From Marinilabiliaceae bacterium (lineage in GTDB: Bacteria; Bacteroidota; Bacteroidia; Bacteroidales; Marinilabiliaceae): a stretch of DNA of 58,524 nt. A program made the position numbers and the translations under genes. Below are positions 45,701-54,990 of the stretch, piece after piece (positions within the stretch are counted from its first letter, which is position 1; the number at the start of each line of letters is the position of its first letter). The stretch is taken from NCBI GenBank assembly GCA_009777175.1, contig WRMI01000012.1, positions 1 to 58,524 on the forward strand. The letters run 5' to 3'. The notes under the pieces are model-generated. The model did no database searches. It was given only the letters and a program-made list of their open reading frames with translations, and was not told the DNA's origin.

Positions 45701-48700
45701 AGTTCCGTAGTGAGTATTGGTAGATTGTGCTCCGTAAATATTACTATCATATTTATAAGTGTAAATGACCAAAGACCCGCCCATATATTTAAATGGTTGG
45801 GTAAGTTCTATTTCCACATCTAATGGATTTGCAACAGGATATGAAACATCACCGTCAAATACTTCTGTTAAAGTTGCGGGATCTATCCAGCCGTCTCCAA
45901 CGTGTCTCAAATTTGTTGTTCCCATCCATATTTTTTGATGTTTATCGGGGATGCCCGAAGTTGCAATATTAGCGTGATATTTTATCTTAGATATTTCAGC
46001 GCCAATAATCAATTCTTCAGGATAATAGATGGTTTGAGACAAGGATTTGCGATACCAAAGGTCAACGGGTACTTTATAACCTACATTACCTGTTCCTATT
46101 GCTATTTCAAAGTCGCCGACAGGTTTAACCGTTACATTTAGATTACTTGTTTGATTATTGACAGGGTTTATATCATTAGGAAAGTCCACAAATCCAAATA
46201 AAGAAACGGGACCCACATCCGCAACGGTTGGAATCCATTCGAAAACAAATTCTTTAATTTCATTGAAATCAATATCAACGCCGGGTAATGTTGCTATCGG
46301 AATAGGAGTTACATCATCTTGCATCAATATAACCGAATAATCAGCAGATGATTGAGTAGCCCATCCTGCGTTCTTTACGCTAACAGTATAGAAATATTTA
46401 GAATCTGCAGTTGGAGTTACTGGTCCAGAAATTGAAACTGCAATTAGTTCGTCTACTTCGGGTGTTCCTACCAAAACGTCATCAAGCCAATGATAAACAT
46501 CATGATAAAATAAGCCGTCTGAATAACCTGATCTAAGCATAATTCTAACCTGACAAAGTTGATTTGCATAAGCGCTAACATCTGCCGTTGCCAAAGTAAA
46601 ATCTGTTGTCGGAACGTGGTCTCCCTGATTTAAAGTCCAAATTTCTGTCCAAGTTACACCTAAATCATTAGAAATATAAGCCGCACCCGAAATAGCGTCA
46701 CCAGATGATGGAGTAGCACTTGGATTTGAAACATTATATTCTGTTGATTTATAATAGAACGAAAATTTAGGATTTGTCCCCATATTTACATAAGAAGTCG
46801 TAATATCAGCCTGATACGCTGTGGTACTACCATAATTATTAACTCTCAAACAAGAAGTGTTGTTAACGCCTCCATCCCCAACACGAGCAAAACGATTATA
46901 ATTCCAACCTGCTGGCGTTGCTGTTGCGGTGAATTCTTCAAAAATAAAATCACTAACAGTTTCTGCAACTACATTAGCCGTAACAATAACCGTAAAAGTT
47001 GGAATAGCGGGGTCGTCAGTACCAATTACAAATTGTCCTGTATATGAGCCAACGGGTAAAAGAGAAGCATCAAATTCTACATCGAAACTGCTTATTGACG
47101 CAGGATCCGCACTCATTGGCAATCCTGTAACAGTAATTTCAGTATCGGCAGATATTAGACTCACTGCCATTGGCACGCTACCTTTGTTATAAAAATTATA
47201 CTCATTAATATATTCAAAAGGCATATTATTATAAACCGTTCCTAAAGCAAAGGTCATATTTGCGTCAAAGGTTGGAGTAGCGGGCGCTGTGGCTATTGTA
47301 ATATCGTCAATTTGAAGTTCTACATTATTTGCGCCTGCAGTTACTTGGAATGCAATAAAATAAGTATCAGATACTTCGGGCAATAATACTGTTCTATATG
47401 TCCACGTACCTTGCGTACCTGTAAATGTTTCAATTGTATTCCATTCGCCATCAAGTGAAGTTTTGTATTGCACAATAAGCGTCATATTGTTCTGTTGTAC
47501 GTGTCCAAATTTTAGTACAGGGTACGAAACAGCCGTCAGGTCGAGCATTGGACTAATAAGTCTGGCGATATGAGTTGTTGCTGTACTGCTTCTTGCAAAT
47601 CGTGCTTTGAATAAACTGCCATCAGGCGTGGTTGCTGGTGTTCCTGTTGTAGCATCAACTATTGCCCAATTAGTATTTTGTGTGCCAAGAACTTCGGCTG
47701 TCCAACATGGATCAAGTGTTAAACCATCTTCAAAGCCATAATTCCACGGGAACGTATTAATAACAGGACAATTAAAGTTTGTTACATTAATAGTTTTAGA
47801 ATCATTTGCTGAAACTATGTCATCTGTAACATCAATGGTAACTTTAATATCATACGAAACAAACGCAGAAAGGTCTAATTTTGCTGCAAATGTATATTCT
47901 GCCTGCTCGCCAACCGCAATTGTACCTGTATAAGTTTCAGTAGCAATAACAGTTCCATCTAAGTCGAGTTCCAAATCAAACCCTGACAATGGAGCATTAC
48001 CATTATTCTTAATTATAACAGATACATCTTCGGTTGTTGTGAGACTATAATTTTTACCCGCAACAGGAGCAGTAATATTAACAATTTCACCGTCTGCAAT
48101 TGGGTCGTTATTAACAATCATTCTAACAGCCGCAGCACCAAAATTATTTTGAATGGTCAAAGTAACACCACCCGAGCCTACGCTTCGTGTACGTGCCCTT
48201 TCGGAATTAACTCTATTGTCAAAAGAAACACCCAAGTTTACTGTTGTAGTTTGGTTTACGCATAAGAAATAACTACCGGGCATCAAAACAGTTTCAGGAA
48301 CGGTAATCGTAACAAAACCGCCATCGGGACGTGTTTGAACAGTGGTTGTCCACAAAATTGCACCTGTTGCAGTGGCACTTGCCATTGGATATAACGATAT
48401 ACTATAAGCATCACCGCCGCCTCTCCACTGAAATCCTACCTCAACTTCCGTAAGTTTAGTTGGCTTATAGATTGGGAAAATATTACCCATTGCCATTGTA
48501 CCTCCGCTAGTTCCAAATCCATTATCACAATCTATTTGATTATCTAAAGCATATTTATCACCAATTTCAAGCGTAAATGTAACACTATTGTTATCGATAT
48601 TGTCATCTTGTTCGGATTGCGTTACAGTGTAAACAAGATTATGGTTTCCGATTGTATTAGGATAAACTATTTCGGTTGGAGTTGTTATTTCCAACAGAGG

Positions 48701-50467
48701 TGAAGTTTGCCCCGGATTCAAAGATGGAATTAAGGGAGATGACGTTCCGATTGCCGTTCCATTCAAAGTAGCGGCAAATTCGATATCTGTTTGGAGTAAC
48801 GTACCAACATTTTTTGCCTGTGCCGTAATAATTTCGGGGAAAGGCATATATTCTGCAATAACCTCCGGTGCCTGTAATACAGGTATTTTTGTATAAGGCA
48901 AAATCGGATTTATAGCATTAATTGAAATGTCATTTTGAGGTAAATCAACAAGCAAACGTACTAATGGCGCTCCTACATTTTGTGAGAAGGCATCGTTAGT
49001 TGTCATAAAGTCTGTTTCCGTCAATACATAACCAAATCTAATTAAACTATTATCAGCAGTAAGAGCAACACTTATGTCATCTAATTGGTTTATACATAAG
49101 AAATAGTCGCCCGGAATCAAAGTAGTAGTAGGAACTGCTGTATATGACCATCCGGGTGTTGTTGGTTTAATTCCACCTTTGGTAAAAATTGGAGTAGTTT
49201 CAGGAACATTTCCATTCATTGCATAAAGAGAAATAGAAAACCTCTTTAGTGCTACCGCAGAAAAATGAGCCTCTACAGCACTGACAACCGTTTCATTGGT
49301 TATAGTAAAAATATTACCTATCGAAATAGGAGAATTGTTTCCTACGCTCCAATACGTGCTGCCATCGTCTACTGCAAATGTACTTTCTGTTCCCAGAAAA
49401 GTCGTTGTTGCTGTATTATCATCGGGATTTTCATCTGTTTGGTCTTGTGTTACAATGTAAATCAGTTCATTATTTCCTAATAATATAGTTGGATTGGTAA
49501 CAGGAACAGGAATAGTTTCTGTAATTCCTGCCGCAATGGAAGGAATCGTTGCCGATGTTCCTATCACTATTCCATTATTTGTAACTGTAACAATTACATT
49601 GGTTTGAGGGTCTGTTCCATTGTTATTAACGTCAACTAATAATGTCGTCGGTATTGTTTGAGAAACAGGCACTTGCGTAAATGGATATAGAGACCCTAAA
49701 ATCTGTAAATCGTTATTTAAAAGAAGAGTAACATCAACTGTAACATTATCAATTCTCCAAGTATGGGCATCATCTCCTGCGTAGGTAAATGCTAAATAAA
49801 TTGTTTGACCTGCAAACTGGTCTAAATTAACAGTAAACTTTTGCCATCCTGACGTTGCGCCTGGATCTGGCATTGTATAAATAATTGAAAAATCATTAGC
49901 ATCACTATTTGACGTTGTTGAAACCCGCACACTACTATGATCATACCATTCGGGCCAGCCCATATACGACATAAATTCTAAATCAATAATAGCATTTGCG
50001 GGGAATGTAAGCGCCGGTGTTACCAAAAGCGACAATTGATTAGCACCGCTAACGTCTGCACGAAAAGCAAATCCGCCATCGTATGTGGGTGTTGCGGTGC
50101 TTCTTTGCCAATTTCCACCTGCGGGACCGGTATGAATTCTGTTCCAATCGGTGGGCGGGAAGGTAGTGGCATTAAAGTTTTCTGTCCACGGAAATGTGGT
50201 AATGTTTCTATTTCCACCTCTATCTGGTACATTATGTACCGATATTTCTGATTGCTTTAACAAATCCACGGATGGGATTCGCTCGGCTCTTAAACCGTCT
50301 GTTCTCGTTGCGGATAATACAGACGATTGCTCATTTGTCGATCCAGCATTTATTGTTGCCGATGCGACTCGCACGGCTTCTTTCTTTGAAACCGTCGAAA
50401 CTTTGTTTTGCGCAGTCAGTGTATAGCCTACTAACGCCAAGACAAGAAAAAATAGGTATTTTCTCAT
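42731..50467 (-). CDS. Giant multidomain adhesin-like protein with T9SS sorting domain (2578 residues)
   Basis: The protein begins with a signal peptide (MRKYLFFLVLALVGYTLTAQ). Choice-of-anchor J/cleaved-adhesin-like jelly-roll domains appear at about 91-245, 902-1065, 1175-1330 and 1739-1920 (patterns FPWTENF..., WRIDNVTV, LDDVLVG). Between them are CARDB/Ig-like segments and a carboxypeptidase-regulatory-like domain (about 1645-1718). B-repeat-like domains follow at 1985-2145, Big_5-type domains at 2146-2342, two nearly identical ANPxxGAETLIGGGTYEPG repeats at 2345-2500, and a type A sorting domain (LSVYPNPATDKLYI ... SSGVYFVNI). It should be displayed on the surface or released by type IX secretion. 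No catalytic domain is visible. Confidence 0.9.
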   Translation of the reverse strand: MRKYLFFLVLALVGYTLTAQNKVSTVSKKEAVRVASATINAGSTNEQSSVLSATRTDGLRAERIPSVDLLKQSEISVHNVPDRGGNRNITTFPWTENFNATTFPPTDWNRIHTGPAGGNWQRSTATPTYDGGFAFRADVSGANQLSLLVTPALTFPANAIIDLEFMSYMGWPEWYDHSSVRVSTTSNSDANDFSIIYTMPDPGATSGWQKFTVNLDQFAGQTIYLAFTYAGDDAHTWRIDNVTVDVTLLLNNDLQILGSLYPFTQVPVSQTIPTTLLVDVNNNGTDPQTNVIVTVTNNGIVIGTSATIPSIAAGITETIPVPVTNPTILLGNNELIYIVTQDQTDENPDDNTATTTFLGTESTFAVDDGSTYWSVGNNSPISIGNIFTITNETVVSAVEAHFSAVALKRFSISLYAMNGNVPETTPIFTKGGIKPTTPGWSYTAVPTTTLIPGDYFLCINQLDDISVALTADNSLIRFGYVLTETDFMTTNDAFSQNVGAPLVRLLVDLPQNDISINAINPILPYTKIPVLQAPEVIAEYMPFPEIITAQAKNVGTLLQTDIEFAATLNGTAIGTSSPLIPSLNPGQTSPLLEITTPTEIVYPNTIGNHNLVYTVTQSEQDDNIDNNSVTFTLEIGDKYALDNQIDCDNGFGTSGGTMAMGNIFPIYKPTKLTEVEVGFQWRGGGDAYSISLYPMASATATGAILWTTTVQTRPDGGFVTITVPETVLMPGSYFLCVNQTTTVNLGVSFDNRVNSERARTRSVGSGGVTLTIQNNFGAAAVRMIVNNDPIADGEIVNITAPVAGKNYSLTTTEDVSVIIKNNGNAPLSGFDLELDLDGTVIATETYTGTIAVGEQAEYTFAAKLDLSAFVSYDIKVTIDVTDDIVSANDSKTINVTNFNCPVINTFPWNYGFEDGLTLDPCWTAEVLGTQNTNWAIVDATTGTPATTPDGSLFKARFARSSTATTHIARLISPMLDLTAVSYPVLKFGHVQQNNMTLIVQYKTSLDGEWNTIETFTGTQGTWTYRTVLLPEVSDTYFIAFQVTAGANNVELQIDDITIATAPATPTFDANMTFALGTVYNNMPFEYINEYNFYNKGSVPMAVSLISADTEITVTGLPMSADPASISSFDVEFDASLLPVGSYTGQFVIGTDDPAIPTFTVIVTANVVAETVSDFIFEEFTATATPAGWNYNRFARVGDGGVNNTSCLRVNNYGSTTAYQADITTSYVNMGTNPKFSFYYKSTEYNVSNPSATPSSGDAISGAAYISNDLGVTWTEIWTLNQGDHVPTTDFTLATADVSAYANQLCQVRIMLRSGYSDGLFYHDVYHWLDDVLVGTPEVDELIAVSISGPVTPTADSKYFYTVSVKNAGWATQSSADYSVILMQDDVTPIPIATLPGVDIDFNEIKEFVFEWIPTVADVGPVSLFGFVDFPNDINPVNNQTSNLNVTVKPVGDFEIAIGTGNVGYKVPVDLWYRKSLSQTIYYPEELIIGAEISKIKYHANIATSGIPDKHQKIWMGTTNLRHVGDGWIDPATLTEVFDGDVSYPVANPLDVEIELTQPFKYMGGSLVIYTYKYDSNIYGAQSTNTHYGTAQTLSNRSRLFQSDASSGQEFDYMNPASEGAGGIIHGYPNIRMEVDVTTIGSLLVNVTYESNNLEGAEIRIVGANTHFLTNADGNYFFPMIASGTYPIEVSVEGLGTQTGSAVITNNNTTILNFNFEETIVAPQNLNIVVDDVDALFSWNNEILDDFESYDNFAKDNIGDYTVINNHPTQATHPIAGVTFPGSGTPMGWMVFNSTATTPAAGPEYAAYSGDKCLASFCNIYDTNDKWLILPQKYILPDTEFSFMAKSVSDFFNFGERFRVGVSTTGTDPADFTFISPWPYIAAPTTWTDYSFDLSDYVGQKIYIAINCVTENEAVFLVDDLFLGINNGSKGRAFSSYTVYLDGNEVVDNYTETTYLFTNLPGGDHIAGVKAVHTSGESPVETIQFTIPYYYTVTYNAPTNGTFSVKVDGVTVPNNSTVIEGTILTIEAEPNIGYHISTLTVNGTPLSGDTHTVTANTDIVCEFAINVYTITAVANPVAGNTVTGGGTYNHGDPVTLVATPENDVYNFVNWTKDGTEVSTDATYNFNASEDADYVANFVSAVSVTVTGFTPENGSLWADFNPAWNDHAIIDFSGSIVGSTFAGITVNGQTPVDVQVGMYQNSRMQIYYDFTWDTDYTIVVPADAIANYNGSNITYTFSTPPEMAIVALLPADEAIDVALDAEVSIEFNKPVFTNFIPTTITIQKVGSDFVTGVYYDPIPPINQETKLVIYHDNFEYSSDYIVTIPEFTFGYGEFTDEVVWTFTTMDNPGTEVILTLQANPEEGAETLIGGGTYEPGTVVPVSAIAATGYEFVNWTDGTEVVSTTAAFNYTMPDVNKTLTANFVEIGQVLLTLLANPSDGAETLIGGGTYEPGTIVPVNAIATVLYEFVDWTDGTEVVSTEASFNYTMPNENKTLTANFEYVGIKSLVSSTLSVYPNPATDKLYISSEISINAISLFDATGRIVLVYEKVGNSEFTIDISGLSSGVYFVNIDDTTIKVVKK

Positions 50468-50547
50468 TCTAAAAAAAATTAAATTAATAGTATAAATTAT
50501 TTAGTATTAGGGTTTTATCATAAAAACCTTTCATATCAAAAAAGGCG

Positions 50548-50555
50548 CAAATATA
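50548..50555 (-). promoter_or_regulatory. Promoter -7 element of the giant protein gene
   Basis: Minus-strand TATATTTG, 80 bases before the start codon. Confidence 0.45.
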
Positions 50556-50580
50556 ATGTTTTTTTATTAATAATTAACGA

Positions 50581-50781
50581 TTATTTATCTGCTGCAAACG
50601 CAAGACAGGCTAAAATATCAGTTTGTACAAGTTCAGGATAATCATATAATATTTCATCAAAGGTCATCCCGGCTGCTAACCATCCCAAAACATCATAAAC
50701 GGCAATACGTGTTTCTCTTACACAAGGTTTGCCAAACCTAATACTTGAATTTCGTCTTATTATTTGTTTATAATCAGTCAT
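50581..50781 (-). CDS. DUF433 family antitoxin-like protein (orphan)
   Basis: A 66-residue protein from ATG 50781 (MTDYKQIIRRNSSIRFGKPCVRETRI). The DUF433 signature is complete: FGKPCVRETRIAVYDVLGWLAAGMTFDEILYDYPEL. Such proteins have a DNA-binding helix-turn-helix and usually act as antitoxin to a PIN-like DUF5615 toxin encoded just downstream. No such gene follows here; the next feature is the promoter of the giant gene. It has its own promoter at 50803-50810. Confidence 0.88.
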   Translation of the reverse strand: MTDYKQIIRRNSSIRFGKPCVRETRIAVYDVLGWLAAGMTFDEILYDYPELVQTDILACLAFAADK

Positions 50782-50802
50782 TTTTATTAGCAAATTATAG
50801 TG

Positions 50803-50810
50803 CAAAGATA
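50803..50810 (-). promoter_or_regulatory. Promoter -7 element of the DUF433 gene
   Basis: Minus-strand TATCTTTG, 21 bases before ATG 50781, which supports that start. Confidence 0.55.
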
Positions 50811-50887
50811 ATTATTTTTTTTAATATTTTTGAAAAAAATTTTTTGTTAGCATTTTTTATTGGTTTTTAAATTCATTCAGAATATTT

Positions 50888-50955
50888 TGTCTCTAACGAG
50901 ACAATCTTATTATTAATGATTCATTTCTTGTCCCGTTAGGGACTAAATATTGGTA
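50888..50955. repeat. Palindromic repeat with GTCTCTAACGAGAC and GTCCCGTTAGGGAC
   Basis: Two short hairpins, GTCTC-TAAC-GAGAC and GTCCC-GTTA-GGGAC, lie about 35 bases apart between the DUF433 gene and the S46 peptidase gene. The second is followed by TAAATATTGGTA. They resemble REP-type intergenic elements. Confidence 0.65.
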
Positions 50956-51058
50956 AAAGAAATATAAACACATTAAACCGGATCCAACATATTATATCGG
51001 AAAAACTATCGAACCTTTCTTTGACTGCTTTGAGTCACTTATTCACAAAAAGCTATCC

Positions 51059-53185
51059 TCAATCTACAAAACTCATCTCCTCAATCAAATTTTTAGCGCC
51101 TGCAAATTTATCTATAATAAACAGAACATATCTAATATCAACGTTTATACATTTTTGGAGTAATTCTTCAAAAGCGATGTCTCCGCTCATTGCTTCCCAA
51201 TTTCCGTCAAATGCTAAACCGACTAATTCGCCGTTGCCATTGATAACGGGACTACCCGAATTACCGCCCGTAATATCATTATTTGTAGTATAATTAACGT
51301 ACATTTGTCCGTCAGATGCTCCATATTGACCCCAATCTTTTGTTTTGTACAAATCTTTAAGTTTTTGAGGCACAATAAAATCATTATCAAAAGGATCTTC
51401 TTTTTCCATAACGCCTGTTAGAGTTGTGAAATGTTTGTAAATAACTGCATCTCGAGGTTCGTAGTCGCCTACTGTACCATAACTAAGCCTAAGAGTTGAA
51501 TTTGCGTCAGGATAAAATGTTGTATTTGGGCTCATAGTCATCAATCCTTCGATAAAAAGACGGTTAGCGGTAGAAAGAATTTTGCCAAATTCTATATTTT
51601 TTTCAAAAATTTCATTTATCATTTCTGCTGACGATAGTGCCGCTTTGTATGCAGGGTCTGATTGTAATGTCTTGAGATTAGGTTTGGCAAGGAAATTGTT
51701 AAATCTTTTTTCATCGGTAAAGATAGATTTTGAAAAAAGATTTTGAGTGTATACTTTGAAACTGTTTTTTTGTTCAATTTCTTGTAAAAAAGAGGGTAAA
51801 AGGTTTCTGGGTAGTTCTTTTGAATATAGTTCTATCATTGCCAAAAAAACTTTTTCGTCAGTGGGTGCATGATAATCTTTAAAAAAAGTTTCCGCTTCTT
51901 CCTTCAATTTTTCTGTGGCTTTTTCAATTTTATTGGCATCTTTATCTTGCAAAGCGACTTCTAAGGCTTCGGCATTCATAGCAAATCTTAATATTTCGGT
52001 TCCGTTAAACAGTGTTTCTCTGATTATTAAACTTGCTTTTAATATTTCTGCCCTGTTTTCGTAACCGCTTTTTAATGAGGTCATTACATTTTCAAATTTT
52101 GGGTTTTGTTTTGACCATTCTGAAAACTCTTTTTCGATTGCCTGCTTTTTTGATACCACGTCTAATGCGGCTATTCCTTTATTCATGCCAATGCTGTTTT
52201 TCCAATAATTTGAACTGTTTGAATATTTTGACGAATATTGTAGCCTAACTTTATCACTTTTGTTCATTGCGTCAGCCCAAATATCCTGCTTAATTCCTCG
52301 AATTTTGATTATCCAATGATTGTTAATATTAACACGTTCTTCGATACCAAAAGAAGTGAGGTATCTGTCGGTTCTTCCGGGGTATCCGATTGTCATTGCA
52401 AAATCACCTATTTCATAACCTTTTAAAGAAATAGGCAAATGATGAGGTGGTTTAAATGGGACATTATTTTCCGAATATTCTGCGGGATTTCCGTCTTTAT
52501 CGGCATAAACTCTGAAAAGAGAGAAGTCACACGTATGTCGGGGCCACATCCAATTATCCGTATCATATCCGAACTTTCCTATTGAAGATGGTGGTGCACC
52601 AACAAAGCGAACATCTTTAAAAACGTCGTAAACAACCAAATAATATTGGTTACCTGCAAAAAACTCGTAAACCATTGCACGTTGGGACTCCTCTTTTGCT
52701 TCTTTTTCTAATTGTGTGCGTCTTTCTGAAATAATTTTCTGACGCTCATCATAGTCGGCATCATCACCAATTCCCTCAAGAATAGTCTCAGTAACATTTT
52801 CCATTCTTTTCAGAAGAGATATTGTCAGTCCCGGTGCTGGAATCTCTTCATCAAACGAAAAAGCCCAAAAACCATCAACAAGATAGTTGTTTTCCATAGA
52901 ACTCAAACTTTGGATAACGTCAAATCCGCAGTGGTGATTGGTCAAAATCAATCCTTTGTCGGAAATAAATTCAGCCGTGCAGCCACGTCCAAAAATGACA
53001 ATGGCATCACTTACGCTCGGCTGTGTTGTGCTGAAAATATCTTCAGCAGTAAGTTTCAAGCCCATTTCGTTCATCTTTTCGATATTGAGCTTTTCAATTA
53101 ACGGCAAAAGCCACATGCCTTCATCGGCTTTTGTGTTGCATACTATCATTAAAGATAATAGCAATAAAATCTTAATTTGTTTCAT
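51059..53185 (-). CDS. S46 family dipeptidyl-peptidase, DPP7-like
   Basis: A 708-residue periplasmic serine peptidase with signal peptide (to about 20) and the DEGMWLLPLIEKLN start of S46 enzymes. The triad is H85 (TNHHCGF), D220 (TCDFSLFRVY) and S643 (GGNSGSPVING). Eighteen residues after the serine stands glycine 661 (LAFDGNWE). Porphyromonas DPP11 has arginine there and DPP7 glycine, so this enzyme probably removes dipeptides with a hydrophobic second residue rather than acidic ones. It fits a peptide-fermenting life together with kamDE. Confidence 0.94.
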   Translation of the reverse strand: MKQIKILLLLSLMIVCNTKADEGMWLLPLIEKLNIEKMNEMGLKLTAEDIFSTTQPSVSDAIVIFGRGCTAEFISDKGLILTNHHCGFDVIQSLSSMENNYLVDGFWAFSFDEEIPAPGLTISLLKRMENVTETILEGIGDDADYDERQKIISERRTQLEKEAKEESQRAMVYEFFAGNQYYLVVYDVFKDVRFVGAPPSSIGKFGYDTDNWMWPRHTCDFSLFRVYADKDGNPAEYSENNVPFKPPHHLPISLKGYEIGDFAMTIGYPGRTDRYLTSFGIEERVNINNHWIIKIRGIKQDIWADAMNKSDKVRLQYSSKYSNSSNYWKNSIGMNKGIAALDVVSKKQAIEKEFSEWSKQNPKFENVMTSLKSGYENRAEILKASLIIRETLFNGTEILRFAMNAEALEVALQDKDANKIEKATEKLKEEAETFFKDYHAPTDEKVFLAMIELYSKELPRNLLPSFLQEIEQKNSFKVYTQNLFSKSIFTDEKRFNNFLAKPNLKTLQSDPAYKAALSSAEMINEIFEKNIEFGKILSTANRLFIEGLMTMSPNTTFYPDANSTLRLSYGTVGDYEPRDAVIYKHFTTLTGVMEKEDPFDNDFIVPQKLKDLYKTKDWGQYGASDGQMYVNYTTNNDITGGNSGSPVINGNGELVGLAFDGNWEAMSGDIAFEELLQKCINVDIRYVLFIIDKFAGAKNLIEEMSFVD

Positions 53186-53222
53186 CTAAATAATATCGTT
53201 TTATAAAAAATTATTAATTATA

Positions 53223-54482
53223 TCATGTTTTTAATCTAAGTTCAATCAGTTCAATTTTATTTTTGGTTGCTTCAATAATTTTGAAGTTAAAGTTTTCTAT
53301 TTCAACTATTTCCATAGTTTCAGGAATTGATTCGTGATAAAAAAGTACCATGCCCGCTAATGTTTCATAGTTGTCTGAAACGGGTAGTTCGAATCTGTAT
53401 TTTTCATTAAGATAGTCAATTTCCATGCGCCCTGAAAACCTGTAACAATTTTCATTAATTTTTGTTTCAATGAAATCAGATTTATCGTGTTCGTCATCAA
53501 TTTCGCCAAATATTTCTTCTAAAACATCTTCGAATGTAACTATTCCTGCTGTTCCGCCGAACTCATCTACTACGAGCGCAATTGTTTTATGCTCTTTTGT
53601 AAATATTTCTAATAACCTTTTTGCGGTCATGGTTTCTGGAACTACTGAAATCGTGTTGATTATGTTCTTGAGTTTTGTCGGATTTTTAAACATTTGAGAT
53701 ACATGCACATAACCAATTATATTATCAATATTTTCTTTATAAACCAAAACTTTAGAACAACCAGATTCGATGAATTTATTACGCAAAGTATCCAAATTTT
53801 CTTCTATTTCGATGGCTTCCAATTCTGTACGTGGAACCATACATTCTCTTGTTTTGACAGTAGAAAAATCCAACGCATTCTGAAAAAAACGAACTTCTTC
53901 AGGCAACTTTGCATTTGGGGAGATATTTTTTCCACTTTTAAAAAGAAAATTGTCCAAATCGATGCGACCAAGTGGAATATCTTTTTGGTTAGTTTTGTAT
54001 GAAGTTTTTAAAAAAAGTCGTAAAATAAAATTATTACAAAGAACTATTACTTTCGAAATTGGATATAAAATATAATAAAAAATAATTAGAGGTATTGAAA
54101 AGATATTCAGGGACATAATCGGGTTTAACCTGAAAATAATTTTAGGAAGGAATTCACCCGTAACAAGTATCACTATTGTAGAAACTAATGTTTGAAACAA
54201 CATTATAGTAGCCTCATTATCAGTTAATTGTCTAAAAATTGGCTCGGAAAGATAACCTGTAAAAATTCCATAAATAACGGTTGTCACGTTGTTACCGACA
54301 ACAATTGTAGAAATAAACCCACCTCTATTTGCGTAAAAAATATCAGTTATTTTTGAGAAAAAAGGATAGTTCTTTCGATTCATTTCGCGTGCCATTTTGT
54401 TGGCAGATATATATGCCATTTCGCTGCCCGCAAAGAATGCGGAAAAAATTAGCGTAATTATTATGATAATTAAATAACTCAA
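53223..54482 (-). CDS. CNNM/CorC-type membrane protein with CBS pair (GldE/hemolysin family)
   Basis: A 419-residue protein with an N-terminal DUF21 membrane domain (three or four helices, AFFAGSEMAYISANKMAREM to about 165), a CBS pair (about 205-330, with VKTRECMVPRTELEAI and TIALVVDEFGGTAGIVTFEDVLEEIFG) and a C-terminal CorC_HlyC domain (RFSGRMEIDYLNEKYRFELP). Relatives transport or sense magnesium or cobalt; in Bacteroidota the GldE subset is linked to gliding and type IX secretion. Which applies here cannot be decided from sequence. It precedes the S46 gene by 37 bases on the same strand. Confidence 0.9.
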   Translation of the reverse strand: MSYLIIIIITLIFSAFFAGSEMAYISANKMAREMNRKNYPFFSKITDIFYANRGGFISTIVVGNNVTTVIYGIFTGYLSEPIFRQLTDNEATIMLFQTLVSTIVILVTGEFLPKIIFRLNPIMSLNIFSIPLIIFYYILYPISKVIVLCNNFILRLFLKTSYKTNQKDIPLGRIDLDNFLFKSGKNISPNAKLPEEVRFFQNALDFSTVKTRECMVPRTELEAIEIEENLDTLRNKFIESGCSKVLVYKENIDNIIGYVHVSQMFKNPTKLKNIINTISVVPETMTAKRLLEIFTKEHKTIALVVDEFGGTAGIVTFEDVLEEIFGEIDDEHDKSDFIETKINENCYRFSGRMEIDYLNEKYRFELPVSDNYETLAGMVLFYHESIPETMEIVEIENFNFKIIEATKNKIELIELRLKT

Positions 54483-54740
54483 AATTGAAATACGTTATAA
54501 TAATCTTTAAAAATCACTTTATACGGATAGTTTTAGAAAATGTTTTATTTTTTTTAAAAATTTTTAATATTATCTTATATTATTCACAAGCACACAGATA
54601 ACACTGATTATAGACAGATATTCACGGTTTTTTTCACAGATAACTCACCATCCCATTCGTATGTACCCCGAATAAGCGTAAGCGTAACTCGTGGCATTTT
54701 CTAAAACACAAACCCCACATATTCTCTGTATCCCACACTG

Positions 54741-54764
54741 CAGCACTCGGTAGAGTGCCACGTC
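54741..54764. repeat. Dispersed palindrome GTGGCACTC...GAGTGCTGC, copy 2 (inverted)
   Basis: GCAGCACTCGGTAGAGTGCC plus ACGT is the reverse complement form of 37593-37620 and 56181-56210. Confidence 0.8.
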
Positions 54765-54778
54765 AAATTACCTGACCT

Positions 54779-54973
54779 CCGAGGAAATCAAAATGTCACC
54801 TTTTTATGAAATATTTATCAACCTCAGTTTTCCACATTCCATTAGGAATGTGACGCTTGGTAGAAAATAATTTCAAAGCATAAAAACGGTTGTTTGTATG
54901 GCTATTTTTCTACCAAGCGATGCATTCCTAACGGAATGCAAAAAACCAATGTAGGACATTTTAGTTTCCTCAG
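54779..54973. mobile_element. Palindromic element B (copy 2)
   Basis: The whole 195-base unit is an inverted repeat. Outer ends are GAGGAAATCAAAATGTC and GACATTTTAGTTTCCTC, and inner arms are CGCTTGGTAGAAAAT and ATTTTTCTACCAAGCG, flanked by GCATTCC/GGAATGC boxes. The left 110 bases match 28800-28921 in reverse orientation. No coding capacity. The gene-free stretch 54483-54740 before it also holds a CACAGATAAC-type repeat (54597-54645). Confidence 0.82.
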
Positions 54974-54990
54974 CAAAAATAGATTTTTCC

